A stretch of DNA of 21,276 bases from a virus. The notes beneath the pieces are model-generated. The model had not been told where the DNA came from. It ran no database searches and saw only the letters and a list, made by a program, of their open reading frames with translations. Shown here one piece after another: positions 1-6,887 of the stretch. Location: IMG/VR virus record IMGVR_UViG_3300047498_000031, positions 1 through 21,276 of that record. One strand, 5' to 3'. The position numbers and the translations under genes were made by a program. Positions within the stretch are counted from its first letter, which is position 1; every line of letters starts with the position of its first letter.

Positions 1-99
1 CGATCCGCCTGCCACCGCTCGCCAGTCCGATCCGCCTGCCACCGCTCGCCAGTCCGATCCGCCTGCCACCGCTCGCCAGTCCGATCCGCCTGCCACCGC
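1..99. repeat. 27-bp tandem repeat, about 3.7 copies
   Basis: Three perfect 27-bp units (1-27, 28-54, 55-81) are followed by a partial fourth (82-99). The window starts inside or at the edge of the array, so the true copy number is unknown. The period is nine codons, and two or more frames stay open through it, so it could be the end of an upstream coding region or a non-coding array. No function can be read from the sequence alone. Confidence 0.9.
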
Positions 100-109
100 C
101 GCGCGATTT

Positions 110-318
110 CCGCAGATTTCCGCCGTTCTGTCCGTTTCCGCCTGCCGCGAACGGCGCCGCCTTGCACGCGATTCCGCAGATTTCCGCCATTGTGAACGCC
201 GCCGCCGCCGCCCATGCGCGCCGCGCATCGGAAAAACCGCAGATTTCCGCCATTCTTGCCCGCCGCCGCATGGGCGACGCGCCTGCCGATGCGTGAAAAA
301 CCGCAGTTTTCCGCCATT
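110..318. repeat. Four regularly spaced 18-bp direct repeats
   Basis: The element CCGCAGATTTCCGCCATT occurs at 110-127 (one mismatch), 174-191, 237-254 and 301-318 (one mismatch). Start-to-start distances are 64, 63 and 64 bp, close to six turns of B-DNA, so all copies would face the same side of the helix. The flanks are partly shared: copies 1 and 2 follow CGCGATT, copies 3 and 4 follow GAAAAA. The spacers of about 46 bp are otherwise unrelated. The array sits upstream of the packaging genes and could be a protein-binding array such as an operator, packaging site or iteron set. That role is inference. Confidence 0.8.
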
Positions 319-342
319 CCGGGCAGGGGGGTTTCGCTTAGG

Positions 343-360
343 CACGGAAAACCTTCCGTG
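343..360. promoter_or_regulatory. Perfect 7-bp inverted repeat (hairpin or operator)
   Basis: CACGGAA (343-349) and TTCCGTG (354-360) are perfect reverse complements around a 4-base loop. There is no T-run after it, so it is not a standard intrinsic terminator. Its place about 140 bp before the HTH gene fits an operator or a folded element in a leader transcript. The role is inferred only from position and symmetry. Confidence 0.4.
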
Positions 361-430
361 AACCGTGGTGGGGCGTGAAATTTTGGATGGCACGATAGAG
401 GCAGGGGGGGTCAAACCGAGGAAAACCGCC

Positions 431-478
431 GGGCAAGCCATTTTGCCACCCGCGAAATGAGCGGGCAGGCCATTATGC
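431..478. repeat. 16-bp imperfect direct repeat before the first gene
   Basis: GGGCAAGCCATTTTGC (431-446) and GGGCAGGCCATTATGC (463-478) match at 14 of 16 positions and lie 32 bp apart, about three helical turns. The second copy ends 24 bp before the ATG of the HTH gene. The first copy also contains a short inverted repeat, GGCAA/TTGCC. The pair is a plausible binding site for the neighbouring HTH protein or for terminase. Confidence 0.6.
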
Positions 479-502
479 GAGCCTGAAACCGGAAGGAATC
501 CG

Positions 503-751
503 ATGTCCGCCGAGACCGAAGACGACCCGACGATGGACAAAGACCGCATGCGCGAACTGTTGGCCAAGATCGGCTGGTCGCAGCACGAGTGCGCGCGGCG
601 GTTGCACGTCGATAGCTCCGTGGTGAGAAAGTACTGCCGAGGCTACTACAAGATTCCCGACAACGTCGGCGTCTGGCTGGAGCGGCTGGCCGCGATCCCG
701 GAGTTGCAGACGCTTCCCGAGGGCTGGGAAGCCTGGGACCAGGCTGCCTGA
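503..751 (+). CDS. Small helix-turn-helix DNA-binding protein
   Basis: This 82-aa protein has a helix-turn-helix core of the Cro/XRE kind at about residues 17-60. The pattern is SQxECARRLxVDSSVVRKYCRGYYKIP: a first helix, a turn, then a recognition helix with basic residues. The C-terminus is short and rich in Trp and acidic residues, with no enzyme or oligomerisation domain visible. The start at 503 is favoured by a strong GGAAGGA (491-497) six bases upstream; later in-frame ATGs exist at 533 and 548 but have weaker signals. It is followed after one base by the HNH gene, so the two are probably co-translated. It could be a late-gene regulator, or a DNA-binding accessory to packaging, given that it heads the terminase cassette. 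The HTH call is firm; the role is not. Confidence 0.8.
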   Translation: MSAETEDDPTMDKDRMRELLAKIGWSQHECARRLHVDSSVVRKYCRGYYKIPDNVGVWLERLAAIPELQTLPEGWEAWDQAA

Positions 752-752
752 C

Positions 753-1067
753 ATGGCAAGCGGCCGAAGCGCGGTCTTCTACGCCTCACCGGCCTGGGGG
801 CGCCTGCGAGCAGCCTGCCTTTTTGACGCCGGAGGATGGTGCTCTGTCGAGGGCTGCCGCAGGCGGGCAGTGGTGGCCGACCACATCGTAGCGCGGCCGC
901 ACAGCCCCGTCCTGACCGCCGCTGACGTGCCATCCAACCTGCGCGCCCTCTGCCAGCAGCACGACGCCCAGGTGAAGGAGCGGCGCGGCGTGCGGCGGAA
1001 CGACGGGGAGTTCTTTCTACGCGGCGCCGACTGCGACGGCTGGCCGCTCGACCCGAAGCGCCGATGA
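753..1067 (+). CDS. HNH endonuclease
   Basis: This 104-aa protein has the HNH (beta-beta-alpha metal) nuclease signature. C30-x4-C35 and C67-x2-H70 form the likely zinc knuckle. D43-H44 in VADHIV is the catalytic D/H pair, with N62 and H70 completing the motif. The length is usual for free-standing phage HNH proteins. HNH nucleases next to terminase genes are known to act with terminase in cos-site cleavage in many phages, such as HK97 gp74, and the position here (before the small and large terminase genes) fits that exactly. It starts one base after the HTH stop, with its ribosome site inside the HTH gene. A homing-type HNH is the alternative, but the compact operon position argues for packaging. 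Confidence 0.88.
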   Translation: MASGRSAVFYASPAWGRLRAACLFDAGGWCSVEGCRRRAVVADHIVARPHSPVLTAADVPSNLRALCQQHDAQVKERRGVRRNDGEFFLRGADCDGWPLDPKRR

Positions 1068-1080
1068 CCCAAGGTAACGA

Positions 1081-1590
1081 ATGCCCGGCCCGCCCCGCAA
1101 ACCGACCGTCCTGAAACTCATCACGGGCAATCCGAGCGGCCGACCGCTGCCCGCCGCCGAGCCGATCCCCGAGCCGTCGCTTCCGGCCGTGCCCCCACAC
1201 CTGAGCGACGAGGCAAAGGTCGAATGGGACCGCGTCGCCAACGAGATGCACGAGCTGGGTATGCTAACGCGGCTGGATCGCTCGATGCTGGCGGCCTACT
1301 GCCAGGCCTACTCCGACTGGATCGAGGCGGAGCAACACCTGCAAAAGTACGGCCGGGTGATGAAGTCCCCGATGAAGACGACCACGCGCACGGTGCGCGG
1401 CGTCACGACCACCGAAACCAGCGGTGGCTATCCGATCCAGAACCCATATCTGGCGATCCGCAACCGCGCGCTCGAATTGATGCACCGCTTCGGCGCCGAG
1501 TGCGGATTGTCGCCGGCCAGCCGAACAAGGGTATCGACCGACAGTGGCAAAGCCGCCCCGACCAGGGACAAAGCCGCCAAGTACTTCTGA
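1081..1590 (+). CDS. terS: Terminase small subunit, P27 family
   Basis: This 169-aa protein matches the P27-type small terminase family, which binds the packaging site in phage DNA and loads the large subunit. It shows the N-terminal PGPPRKPTxLKLxxGNPSGRPL signature (residues 2-23), a Pro-rich linker with EPxP, and a helical core (residues 41-92). The closing segment NPYLAIRNRALELMHRFGAECGLSPASRTRV (121-151) is typical of the family. The start is preceded by AAGG at 1071-1074. The last 47 bases overlap the predicted large-subunit start in another frame, which suggests coupled production of the two subunits. The C-terminal tail after residue 151 is Lys/Arg-rich, as expected for the part that contacts large terminase or portal. 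Confidence 0.92.
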   Translation: MPGPPRKPTVLKLITGNPSGRPLPAAEPIPEPSLPAVPPHLSDEAKVEWDRVANEMHELGMLTRLDRSMLAAYCQAYSDWIEAEQHLQKYGRVMKSPMKTTTRTVRGVTTTETSGGYPIQNPYLAIRNRALELMHRFGAECGLSPASRTRVSTDSGKAAPTRDKAAKYF

Positions 1591-3421
1591 CGATGACCCG
1601 GTCACGGCCTGGGCGCGTGCCGTGCTGGCGGGCCACGTCGTCCAGGGTCCGCACGTCCGCAACGCCTGCCGCCGCCACCTGGACGACCTGAAGGCTGGGC
1701 CGAGCCGGGGGCTCGCGTGGGATTTGGCGGCCGCCATGCGCGCGATCAACTTCTTCCCGGACGTGTTGTGCCTCGGCGGCGGGCAATTCGAGGGCACGCC
1801 GTTCGAGCTGCACCCATCGCAGCAGTTTATCATTGGCAGCCTGTTCGGCTGGCAGAAGGCGAACGGGAAGCGGCGTTTCCGCCGCGCCTACATCGAGATC
1901 GGCAAAGGAAACGGCAAATCCCCGATGCTGGCCGGGATTGGACTCTACTGCATGTTGGCCGACCACGAGCCACGCGCGGAGGTCTACGCGGCCGGCAGCA
2001 AGAAAGACCAGGCGATGATCCAGTTTCGCCACGCGGTCGCCATGGTGGACCAGTCGCCGGCTCTGGCGAGGCGGCTAGTCCAGTCGGGGAGCAACCCGGT
2101 CTGGAACCTCGCCGATCTGCGCACCGGCAGCTTCTTCCGGCCGATTGCCTCGGCGGATGGTCAGAGCGGCCCGTCGGTGCATTGCGCGCTGTGCGACGAA
2201 GTCCACGAGTACCACGACGAGGCCACGATGGAGATCCTTGAGCGCGGCTTTAAGTGGCGGCGCCAACCGATGCTGATTATGGCAACTAACGCCGGAACGG
2301 ATCGCAACTCCATCTGCTGGCGCGAGCATCAGCACGCGGTCGCCGTTGCCGCCGGCACGCGCACGCCGGACGAGACGTTCCAGTACGTGGGCGAGGTCAT
2401 CGACGACGATGCGTTCGCGTTCGTGTGCGCGCTCGACAAGGGCGACGATCCGCTGACCGATCCGTCGTGCTGGGTGAAGGCCAACCCGCTGCTGGGAGCC
2501 ACCGTGACGGAGGAATACCTGGCCGGAGTGGCGCGGCAGGCGCGCACGCTGCCCGGCAAGCTCAACAGCATTCTCCGGCTGCACTTTTGCGTCTGGACGG
2601 ATGCAGCGGAAGCCTGGATGTCGCGCGCCACCTTGGAGCCGACGCTGGCCGAGTTCGACCCGGAGACGGCGCACGCCGGCGAGGATGTGTGGCTGGGCCT
2701 CGATCTGTCGGGAACGCAGGACTTGGCGGCGGTCGCGGCCGTGGTGAAGACCGGATTGGTGGACGTCACCCGCGACGACGGCACCGTGGTCAAGCTGCCC
2801 ACCTTCGACGCCTGGATCGAGGCGTGGACGCCGGGAGACACGATGGCGGAGCGGGCGCTGCGGGATCAGGCGCCGTACGACATCTGGGCGGCCGAGGGCT
2901 ACCTGCACGCCGAGACCGGCAAGACGATCCGGCTGGATTTCATCGCGGCGAGGCTGGCCGCGTTAGCGTCCATCTTCCGCGTCCGGCGGCTGGCATTCGA
3001 CCGATATTCGTACCGGCGGCTGGAGGAAGAAATGGCCTTCATCGGCCTGTCCCTGGATGCCATCGAGCACCCGCAGGGCGGCCGCAGGCGCGGTCCCGCG
3101 CCCGAAGCCATGCTCGCCGAGGCGAAACGAAACGGCGTCGAAGCCCCGCAAGGGCTGTGGATGCCTGGCAGCCTGATCGCGGCCGAGAACCTTTTTCTGG
3201 AGAATCGCATCCGTATCGCCCGCAACCCTGTGCTGATCTCGGCCATCATGTCGGCCGCCATCGAGCGCGACCCGTTCGACAACCGCTGGTTCAGCAAGCG
3301 TCACGCGGTCGGCCGCATCGACGCGCTGGTGGCGCTCGCCATGGCCATAGGCGCCGCCACGATGGATTTGGCCGCGCCCGTCGTCTCGCCCTATGCCACG
3401 CGCGGGATTCTCGTCCTGTGA
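1544..3421 (+). CDS. terL: Terminase large subunit (packaging ATPase/nuclease)
   Basis: This is the ATP-driven motor and nuclease that cuts phage DNA and pumps it through the portal. At 625 aa it resembles HK97/P27-type large terminases. A Q-like segment FELHPSQQF (about 87-95) is followed by Walker A GKGNGKS (120-126), Walker B ALCDEVHE with D218-E219, and coupling motif MATNAG (about 246-251). The C-terminal RNase H-like nuclease has its acidic residues in LGLDLSG (D387), AFDRYSY (D486) and RIDALVA (D593). The chosen start is a GTG at 1544 inside the small-subunit gene, with AAGGG at about 1526-1530; the first 20 residues are low-complexity and the true start could be slightly later. The stop overlaps the next gene's GTG start. 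Confidence 0.95.
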   Translation: MAKPPRPGTKPPSTSDDDPVTAWARAVLAGHVVQGPHVRNACRRHLDDLKAGPSRGLAWDLAAAMRAINFFPDVLCLGGGQFEGTPFELHPSQQFIIGSLFGWQKANGKRRFRRAYIEIGKGNGKSPMLAGIGLYCMLADHEPRAEVYAAGSKKDQAMIQFRHAVAMVDQSPALARRLVQSGSNPVWNLADLRTGSFFRPIASADGQSGPSVHCALCDEVHEYHDEATMEILERGFKWRRQPMLIMATNAGTDRNSICWREHQHAVAVAAGTRTPDETFQYVGEVIDDDAFAFVCALDKGDDPLTDPSCWVKANPLLGATVTEEYLAGVARQARTLPGKLNSILRLHFCVWTDAAEAWMSRATLEPTLAEFDPETAHAGEDVWLGLDLSGTQDLAAVAAVVKTGLVDVTRDDGTVVKLPTFDAWIEAWTPGDTMAERALRDQAPYDIWAAEGYLHAETGKTIRLDFIAARLAALASIFRVRRLAFDRYSYRRLEEEMAFIGLSLDAIEHPQGGRRRGPAPEAMLAEAKRNGVEAPQGLWMPGSLIAAENLFLENRIRIARNPVLISAIMSAAIERDPFDNRWFSKRHAVGRIDALVALAMAIGAATMDLAAPVVSPYATRGILVL

Positions 3422-3594
3422 AGTGGCTCGCGGCCGTGCTGCCGGTGCTGGTGCGTGATCTGGCAGGCTTGGCTGGCGCCGCGGGCGTGTCCTATGGCTG
3501 CTGGCAGATGTGGAAGCCGCTCGGCTGGGTCGCCGGCGGGGCACTGCTGATCGCCGGTGCGTGGCTGATGGCGCGCGGAGGCGAGGCGCCCTGA
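3418..3594 (+). CDS. Small two-helix membrane protein between terminase and portal
   Basis: This 58-aa protein has two predicted hydrophobic helices, at about residues 14-32 and 34-52, joined by a short KP turn and ending in a charged MARGGEAP tail. It starts at a GTG whose last two bases are the first two bases of the TerL stop (GTGA, 4-base overlap), and its TGA overlaps the portal ATG (TGATG), so it sits in a strict translational-coupling chain. The function is unknown. Small membrane proteins are common near terminase and portal genes in related phages. A role in docking packaging complexes at the membrane, or in lysis, is possible but unsupported. The coupling and clear membrane pattern make it a likely real gene. 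Confidence 0.7.
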   Translation: MKWLAAVLPVLVRDLAGLAGAAGVSYGCWQMWKPLGWVAGGALLIAGAWLMARGGEAP

Positions 3595-4916
3595 TGCGCG
3601 GCCTGTTCGGCTTGATGGCGCGGCAGTCTCAGAGGGCGAGCGCGGGCGTGCCGTCGTACGGCATGATCCCGCCCCTCGGCAGCGTGGCGACGGCCTCGGG
3701 CCTGCTGGTGTCCCAGGCCACCTCCATGAGCGTGTCGGCGGTCTACGCGGCCGTGACGACCCTCGCGCACGACATCGCGCGCTGCACGCCGTCGCTCGGC
3801 TCGCTCAACGAGGATGGTTCGCGCGACCTGGTGCTCGATCACCCGGTTGCGAAGCTGCTGAAGCGCCCGAACCGCATTCAGACGTGGTTCGAGTTCATGC
3901 GGGATTTAATCATCGGCTTCATGCTGCGCGGCAACGGCTACGCCGTGATCCTGCGCGATGGGCGCGGCCGCCCGGCGGAGCTGCTGCTTCTGAACCCGGA
4001 CGCGGTGATGATCCTCGAAGCCGTCGACGGCTCCATATTTTACCAAGTGAACAGACTTGGGCTGTTCCAAATCCAAATGCTGTCGAACACCCCGCTGTGC
4101 ATCCCGGCCGAGGACGTGCTGCACCTGCGCGGACCCTCGTTCAACATGCTGGTCGGAGCCAGCACGATCGGACTGGCGCGCGACAGCATCGGCCTTGCCA
4201 TGGCGCAGAGCCAGCAGCAGAGCCGATGGATGGGAAACGGCGCAAAGCCGAGTGTCATCCTCGAAACGGCGCGCACACTCTCGGTGCCGGAAGCCACGCG
4301 CCTGAAAGAGTCGTGGAACGAATACAGTGCCGGCATCCAGAATGTCGGCAAGACGGCCGTCCTCGAATTTGGCGTGACGGCGAAAGCGATGGCGCTGACC
4401 AGCGTGGATCTGCAATTCATCGACCAGACCAACCTGACGATTCAAGACATCGCGCGGTTCTTCAATGTGCCGACGCGCAAACTCATGCAGCCCGACACGT
4501 CGCGCGGCAGCACGATCATCATGGAAGAACAGGCTTACGTGAACAGCGCGATCTCGCCGAAGTTGGAGATGATCGAACAGAAATTCATGGTGTCGTTCGA
4601 TCTCGACAAGGAAGGCCTGACGCTGGACCTGAACGAAGACTCGCTGCTTCGTGCCGATCCGCTGACGCGCTACAACCTCGGCCGTATCGGCAAATTGTCC
4701 GGTCTCATAACGACGAATGAATGGAGAAGGGGCGAACGCCTCAAACCCGACCCGAACGGCAACGTCATTATGCAGCCGGTCAATATGGCGGCACTCGGGT
4801 CGGACATGAGCGGTCAGGCGCCCGACGATGCCGGACGACCAAAAGCGGGCAACATGCCCGGCGGCGGACCGGACACGGCCGCCACGCTTAGCGACCAAGT
4901 CGCCCCCAGCGGTTAG
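3594..4916 (+). CDS. Portal protein, HK97 family
   Basis: This 440-aa protein is the HK97-type portal, the 12-mer ring at one capsid vertex through which DNA is packed and released. Recognisable parts are the N-terminal SVSAVYAAVTTLAHDIA segment, HPVAKLLKRPN, the GNGYAVILRDGRGRPAELLLLNPD wing region, and IPAEDVLHLRG. IGLARDSIGLAMAQSQQQSRWMGNGAKPS and the late FNVPTRKLMQPDTSRGSTIIMEEQ region before the crown follow. The C-terminal 40 residues are Gly/Pro/Asp-rich and probably disordered. Its ATG overlaps the previous TGA by one base. The size and motif order are normal for the family, with no sign of truncation. Confidence 0.95.
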   Translation: MRGLFGLMARQSQRASAGVPSYGMIPPLGSVATASGLLVSQATSMSVSAVYAAVTTLAHDIARCTPSLGSLNEDGSRDLVLDHPVAKLLKRPNRIQTWFEFMRDLIIGFMLRGNGYAVILRDGRGRPAELLLLNPDAVMILEAVDGSIFYQVNRLGLFQIQMLSNTPLCIPAEDVLHLRGPSFNMLVGASTIGLARDSIGLAMAQSQQQSRWMGNGAKPSVILETARTLSVPEATRLKESWNEYSAGIQNVGKTAVLEFGVTAKAMALTSVDLQFIDQTNLTIQDIARFFNVPTRKLMQPDTSRGSTIIMEEQAYVNSAISPKLEMIEQKFMVSFDLDKEGLTLDLNEDSLLRADPLTRYNLGRIGKLSGLITTNEWRRGERLKPDPNGNVIMQPVNMAALGSDMSGQAPDDAGRPKAGNMPGGGPDTAATLSDQVAPSG

Positions 4917-4924
4917 AGGAATCA

Positions 4925-5143
4925 ATGCAACTGCAACTCGTGGAAACTGTCACACCGTTCGACAAAAAGCGCGTCGAACGCGCGTACTGGGATTTTGTCA
5001 TAAAGCGCCCTCAGTGGCGCGTTGAGAAATCGGAGGCCACGGGAAGGGTGTTCCTGACCGCCGACTTAACGGTGAGTGCGGCCGAGGCCGACGCGGTGCG
5101 CGATGACTGGCGGCAGGCGTGGACGAAGGCGCAGATGCCATGA
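4925..5143 (+). CDS. Small hypothetical protein after the portal
   Basis: This 72-aa, Trp- and charge-rich protein is not recognised. It shows two features: FDKKRVERAYWDFVIKRPQW near the N-terminus and an acidic helix AAEADAVRDDWRQAWTKAQ at the end. There is no signal peptide or membrane segment. AGAGGA (4915-4920) stands five bases before the ATG, and the stop overlaps the next gene's ATG (ATGA), supporting real expression. Its place between portal and protease suggests a small head-assembly accessory, in the position where GTA clusters also carry a small gene (g3.5). That comparison is by position only. Confidence 0.65.
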   Translation: MQLQLVETVTPFDKKRVERAYWDFVIKRPQWRVEKSEATGRVFLTADLTVSAAEADAVRDDWRQAWTKAQMP

Positions 5144-5457
5144 TGGACAATCCGCCGGTGGATCGGTCGCGCATGGGCGTGCTGCAAATCAGCAAGCCGG
5201 CCTTGGCAAATCTGCTGCGGCTGCCGGCCGGTATCGCGGTCGAACGGTGCAGCTACGACAGCTATCGCGAGGTCTTTCTCGTCGTGTTTGTCGGAGAGCC
5301 GATGCCGCAGATGGAGCGCGGCCTTCCGAAATCCGTCGGCATCGTCATGGAGGAAAACCGCGAAACGCCTGGGTTCCGCCGGCTGTACATGAGCTGGGAG
5401 CACCGGCCGGATGTGCGATGGCTGCATTCGATGATGCCGCTGGAGGAAGGCCCATGA
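5140..5457 (+). CDS. Hypothetical protein between portal and protease
   Basis: This 105-aa protein of unknown family has a hydrophobic beta-strand core, REVFLVVFVGEPMPQ, and a C-terminal half rich in aromatic residues and Arg (RRLYMSWEHRPDVRWLHSMM). The start at ATG 5140 makes an ATGA overlap with the previous gene. A second ATG follows immediately at 5143, and a GTG at 5119 would lengthen it by seven residues with no better signal. The stop TGA overlaps the protease ATG (ATGA). Position and coupling suggest a head-morphogenesis accessory. No catalytic motif is visible. Confidence 0.68.
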   Translation: MMDNPPVDRSRMGVLQISKPALANLLRLPAGIAVERCSYDSYREVFLVVFVGEPMPQMERGLPKSVGIVMEENRETPGFRRLYMSWEHRPDVRWLHSMMPLEEGP

Positions 5458-6824
5458 CGATGATCCGAAGCATTTTCCCGGCCGAGGTGACGACCGAAGG
5501 GCTACCCGACGACGAAGTCGTGGTGCGGATGAGCACGGCGATCAGGGGACGCGACGGGCACATTCTCGAGCCGGCCGGTGCGAACCTGACCAACTTCCGT
5601 GCCAACCCGGTGGTCTTGTGGGGCCACAACACCGACGAACCCGTCGGCATGGCGATGGAGATTTCGCAGCAGGCGGATTGCCTCATGGCGCGCTGCAAAT
5701 TCGCGCCGGCGGGAGTGTCGACGGTCGCCGACAAGACGCGCGGCCTGGTCAAAGCTGGGATCGTGCGCGGTGTCAGCATCGGGTTCGAGATAATTGAGGC
5801 AACGCCCATCGACCCGGCAAGGCCGCGCGCGGGCCTGCACGTCACCAGCTGGGAGCTGTACGAATGTTCGTTCTGCTCGGTCCCTGTTGACACCGGCGCC
5901 GGTGTGACCGCGCGCTCATTGGAGGCAGCCGCCATGCACGACATTGCCAACGTCCGCAGCCGCATGTTGGTCGGAAGCCCGACTATGCAGGTACGCGGCC
6001 TGTATGCCGTCGGGGAGCTGGCGTGGCTGCTCGGCAACCTCGGCTACTGCCACGATTCCGCGACCTGGGAGGCCGAAGTCGAGGCGGACAACAGCCAGGT
6101 GCCAGCCATGCTCGGCGAGGCGCTGAAGACGCTGGGCGCCGCGCTGGTGGCCATGACGCAGGAGGAAGTCTCGGAGCTGCTATCGGCCAAGGGCATCGAG
6201 ATCGACGACATGGGGGGCCTGCCCGGGGACGAGCGCGCCTACGTCGCCGAGGGGCTGACGCCGACGATCCGCGCCTTCCGCGTCGGGGTGGCCAGGGCGC
6301 GGCTGCGATCCGGCCGCGTGCTGAGCCAGGGCAACGCCAAGGCGCTCGGGGACGCGGCCACTCACATGCAGAAGGCGACGGATCGGGCCGACACGGCCGT
6401 TGCCGCCAACGACAAGGCCGGAAACGCACACGAGAAGGCGAGCGACGCGCACGCGGCCGCCTCGACCGCGCACGAAAAGGTAGGTGAGGCGCTGACGGCG
6501 GCCAAGGAAAGCCCCGAGGACGCGGCCAGCCACATCGCCAGGGCGGAGAAGGCCCACAAGACCCTCGGCAATAAGCTGGATGCCATTGCCGAGAACCAGG
6601 CATCCGGCGGCGACGCGCATGGCGATGCGACCGACGCGGTTGCCGGCGCGGCACGTTCGATGCGCGCCGCCACGCGCTGCATTCGCAGCGTGCTCTCGAA
6701 CAGCGAAACCGAAATTCAAACGAGCGACGGAACCAACTCGGACACCACTTCCGAGAAAGACCGCGCGGATGCGGACTATCGGCGCCGGCAGATCGAATTG
6801 TACCTGCTGGCGGACGCGCCTTAG
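5454..6824 (+). CDS. Prohead protease (HK97 family) with long scaffold-like tail
   Basis: The first 160 residues are a serine protease of the HK97/U35-S78 prohead type, which trims capsid subunits during maturation. VVLWGHNTDEPVG carries the catalytic His (H58), GIVRGVSIGFE the Ser (S108), and the ELYECSFCSVPV strand the usual acidic residue (E137 probable). The protein is 456 aa, whereas protease-only members are near 200 aa. The extra 290 residues include a helical region (about 165-290) and an Ala/His/Lys-rich coiled-coil run (about 300-400) with repeated HEKA/HAAA patterns, and a charged C-terminal end. This looks like a protease-scaffold fusion, which would explain why no separate scaffold gene is seen. 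The ATG overlaps the previous stop by ATGA. The protease call is firm; the scaffold role is inferred. Confidence 0.9.
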   Translation: MTMIRSIFPAEVTTEGLPDDEVVVRMSTAIRGRDGHILEPAGANLTNFRANPVVLWGHNTDEPVGMAMEISQQADCLMARCKFAPAGVSTVADKTRGLVKAGIVRGVSIGFEIIEATPIDPARPRAGLHVTSWELYECSFCSVPVDTGAGVTARSLEAAAMHDIANVRSRMLVGSPTMQVRGLYAVGELAWLLGNLGYCHDSATWEAEVEADNSQVPAMLGEALKTLGAALVAMTQEEVSELLSAKGIEIDDMGGLPGDERAYVAEGLTPTIRAFRVGVARARLRSGRVLSQGNAKALGDAATHMQKATDRADTAVAANDKAGNAHEKASDAHAAASTAHEKVGEALTAAKESPEDAASHIARAEKAHKTLGNKLDAIAENQASGGDAHGDATDAVAGAARSMRAATRCIRSVLSNSETEIQTSDGTNSDTTSEKDRADADYRRRQIELYLLADAP

Positions 6825-6887
6825 CCCACCGGCTCGCCGGTCGCCCTTATCGCCGCTTGGGCCACGGCATCCACGGAGCAAAATAAG

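Larger units (their letters stand above)
1..502. other. Repeat-rich leader with no convincing complete gene
   Basis: This stretch holds the repeats and hairpin listed separately and two G-runs that share GGCAGGGGGG (322-331 and 400-409). I see no convincing sigma-70 promoter and no terminator with a U-tract. A reading frame open from position 3 to a TGA at 294-296 could be the last 97 codons of an upstream gene, but its composition is unremarkable and other frames are equally open. The region may hold the late promoter and the packaging start site, since small-terminase and HNH genes follow. Confidence 0.5.

Noticed and set aside
3-296. Open frame that could be the C-terminal end of an upstream gene, reading through the 27-bp array and two 18-bp repeats.
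   Set aside because: Other frames are open too, the 18-bp elements fall in different frames, and no family is recognisable. Kept only as a possibility in the leader entry.
110-318. CRISPR-like array of short repeats and unique spacers.
   Set aside because: Only four 18-bp copies with 46-bp spacers, shorter repeats and longer spacing than known arrays, and no cas genes in the window.
3906-4925. 339-codon open frame on the minus strand opposite the portal.
   Set aside because: The portal family motifs on the plus strand are unmistakable; the antisense product is Arg/His-rich without motifs.
5119-5140. GTG start at 5119 for the gene ending at 5457.
   Set aside because: ATG 5140 makes the ATGA overlap seen at most neighbouring junctions and has no worse upstream signal.
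6828-6841. Hairpin ACCGG-CTCG-CCGGT after the protease gene as a terminator.
   Set aside because: Stem is only five pairs and no T-run follows; the capsid gene downstream must be transcribed.
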